From Akkermansiaceae bacterium (GTDB lineage Bacteria; Verrucomicrobiota; Verrucomicrobiia; Verrucomicrobiales; Akkermansiaceae), in contig CAIVXP010000113.1 in NCBI GenBank assembly GCA_903909905.1, forward strand, positions 1 through 6,235: 6,235 bases of DNA, written 5' to 3'. The position numbers and the translations under genes were made by a program. Below the pieces are notes generated by a model. That model had not been told where the DNA came from, ran no database searches, and saw only the letters and a program-made list of their open reading frames with translations. Shown piece by piece: positions 5,922-6,235 of the stretch (positions are counted from its first letter, which is position 1; the number at the start of each line of letters is the position of its first letter).

Positions 5922-6235
5922 ATGCAAAACCCCCACATTCTTCACGACTTTGACCAGTCCATCAGCTCACTGCGCGCCGAGGTCATCTCGATGGCCGGCA
6001 AGGCCCGTCACAATCTCGAACGGGCGGTTCGCGCGCTGCTGCAGCGCAACATCGATTTGGCCAACGCCGTCATCGCCGACGATGACGAAGTCGACGAACA
6101 CGAGCGCCATATCGACAAGCTCGGCATGGAAATGCTGGTCCGCTTCCACCCGCTCGCCTCCGACCTGCGGCTGGTGGTTTCCTCGATGAAAATCTCGATG
6201 AACCTCGAGCGCATTTCGGATCACGCGACCAACAT
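5922..6235 (+). CDS. phoU: Phosphate transport system regulatory protein PhoU (partial, 5' end only)
   Basis: The first 104 codons of PhoU, open to the right edge; full-length PhoU is usually about 215-240 residues. PhoU is a cytoplasmic, all-helical protein of two similar three-helix bundles. In well-studied bacteria it connects the Pst transporter with the PhoR kinase and represses the Pho regulon when phosphate is plentiful. Seen here is the N-terminal bundle, starting HILHDFDQSISSLRAEVISMAG. The family's acidic metal-binding pattern (E/D-xxx-D) occurs at D54-D58, E61-D65 and E96-D100. The stretch DLRLVVSSMKISMNLERISDHATN (81-104) is a PhoU hallmark. The ATG at 5922 gives the normal PhoU N-terminus; no Shine-Dalgarno precedes it. 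The gene is divergent from pstS instead of at the end of the pst operon, so it probably has its own promoter in the shared intergenic region. Confidence 0.95.
   Translation, partial: MQNPHILHDFDQSISSLRAEVISMAGKARHNLERAVRALLQRNIDLANAVIADDDEVDEHERHIDKLGMEMLVRFHPLASDLRLVVSSMKISMNLERISDHATN

Noticed and set aside
5866..6189. 107-codon plus-strand frame overlapping phoU
   Set aside because: It is a shifted frame of phoU, Ser/Thr/Pro/Arg-rich, whereas the frame starting at 5922 gives clear PhoU motifs.
1..6235. A previously undescribed biological system
   Set aside because: All genes fit the known Pst/PhoU phosphate system, and no unexplained gene, array, RNA element or mobile element is present. 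Novelty, if any, lies in the PstC insertion and the regulatory details.

Overview
This window carries a high-affinity phosphate uptake locus (Pst system) and the start of its partner phoU. Five genes lie on the minus strand in the order pstS, pstC, pstA, pstB and a second pstB. The second pstB runs off the left edge. phoU lies on the plus strand, diverges from pstS, and runs off the right edge. The coding DNA is GC-rich by eye, and the 0.5 kb between pstS and phoU is clearly more AT-rich. Protein style (cytosolic and Sec-exported Gram-negative type, short non-lipoprotein PstS, very long PstC) suggests a Gram-negative bacterium, possibly of the Verrucomicrobiota/Planctomycetota group. That placement is an impression from the sequence, not a search result.

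Layout from right to left. phoU (5922 to the right edge, plus) is followed by a 501-bp divergent control region (5421-5921). This region contains two PhoB-box-like sites with 7-4-7 architecture and a possible sigma70-type pstS promoter. pstS (4620-5420) encodes the periplasmic phosphate-binding protein. A short gap after it holds a perfect 12-bp inverted repeat that could make pstS mRNA more abundant than the rest of the operon. pstC (2590-4497, or to 4539 from a TTG) encodes a permease with an unusually large periplasmic insertion of about 300 residues. pstA (1459-2586) follows 3 nt later. The first pstB (671-1465) overlaps pstA by 7 nt, and the second pstB (left edge to 674) overlaps the first by 4 nt (ATGA).

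How the genes work together: PstS captures phosphate in the periplasm and docks on the PstC/PstA channel. A PstB dimer hydrolyses ATP to drive import. In well-studied bacteria PhoU links this transporter to the PhoR/PhoB sensor system, and PhoB activates pst genes through Pho boxes. Neither phoB nor phoR is in the window.

This is a recognisable, largely conventional system. I do not see an undescribed system. The points worth a second look are the PstC insertion, the intercistronic hairpin, the Pho-box-like pair, the diverged tandem pstB pair, the divergent phoU, and the lack of Shine-Dalgarno sequences at all six starts.
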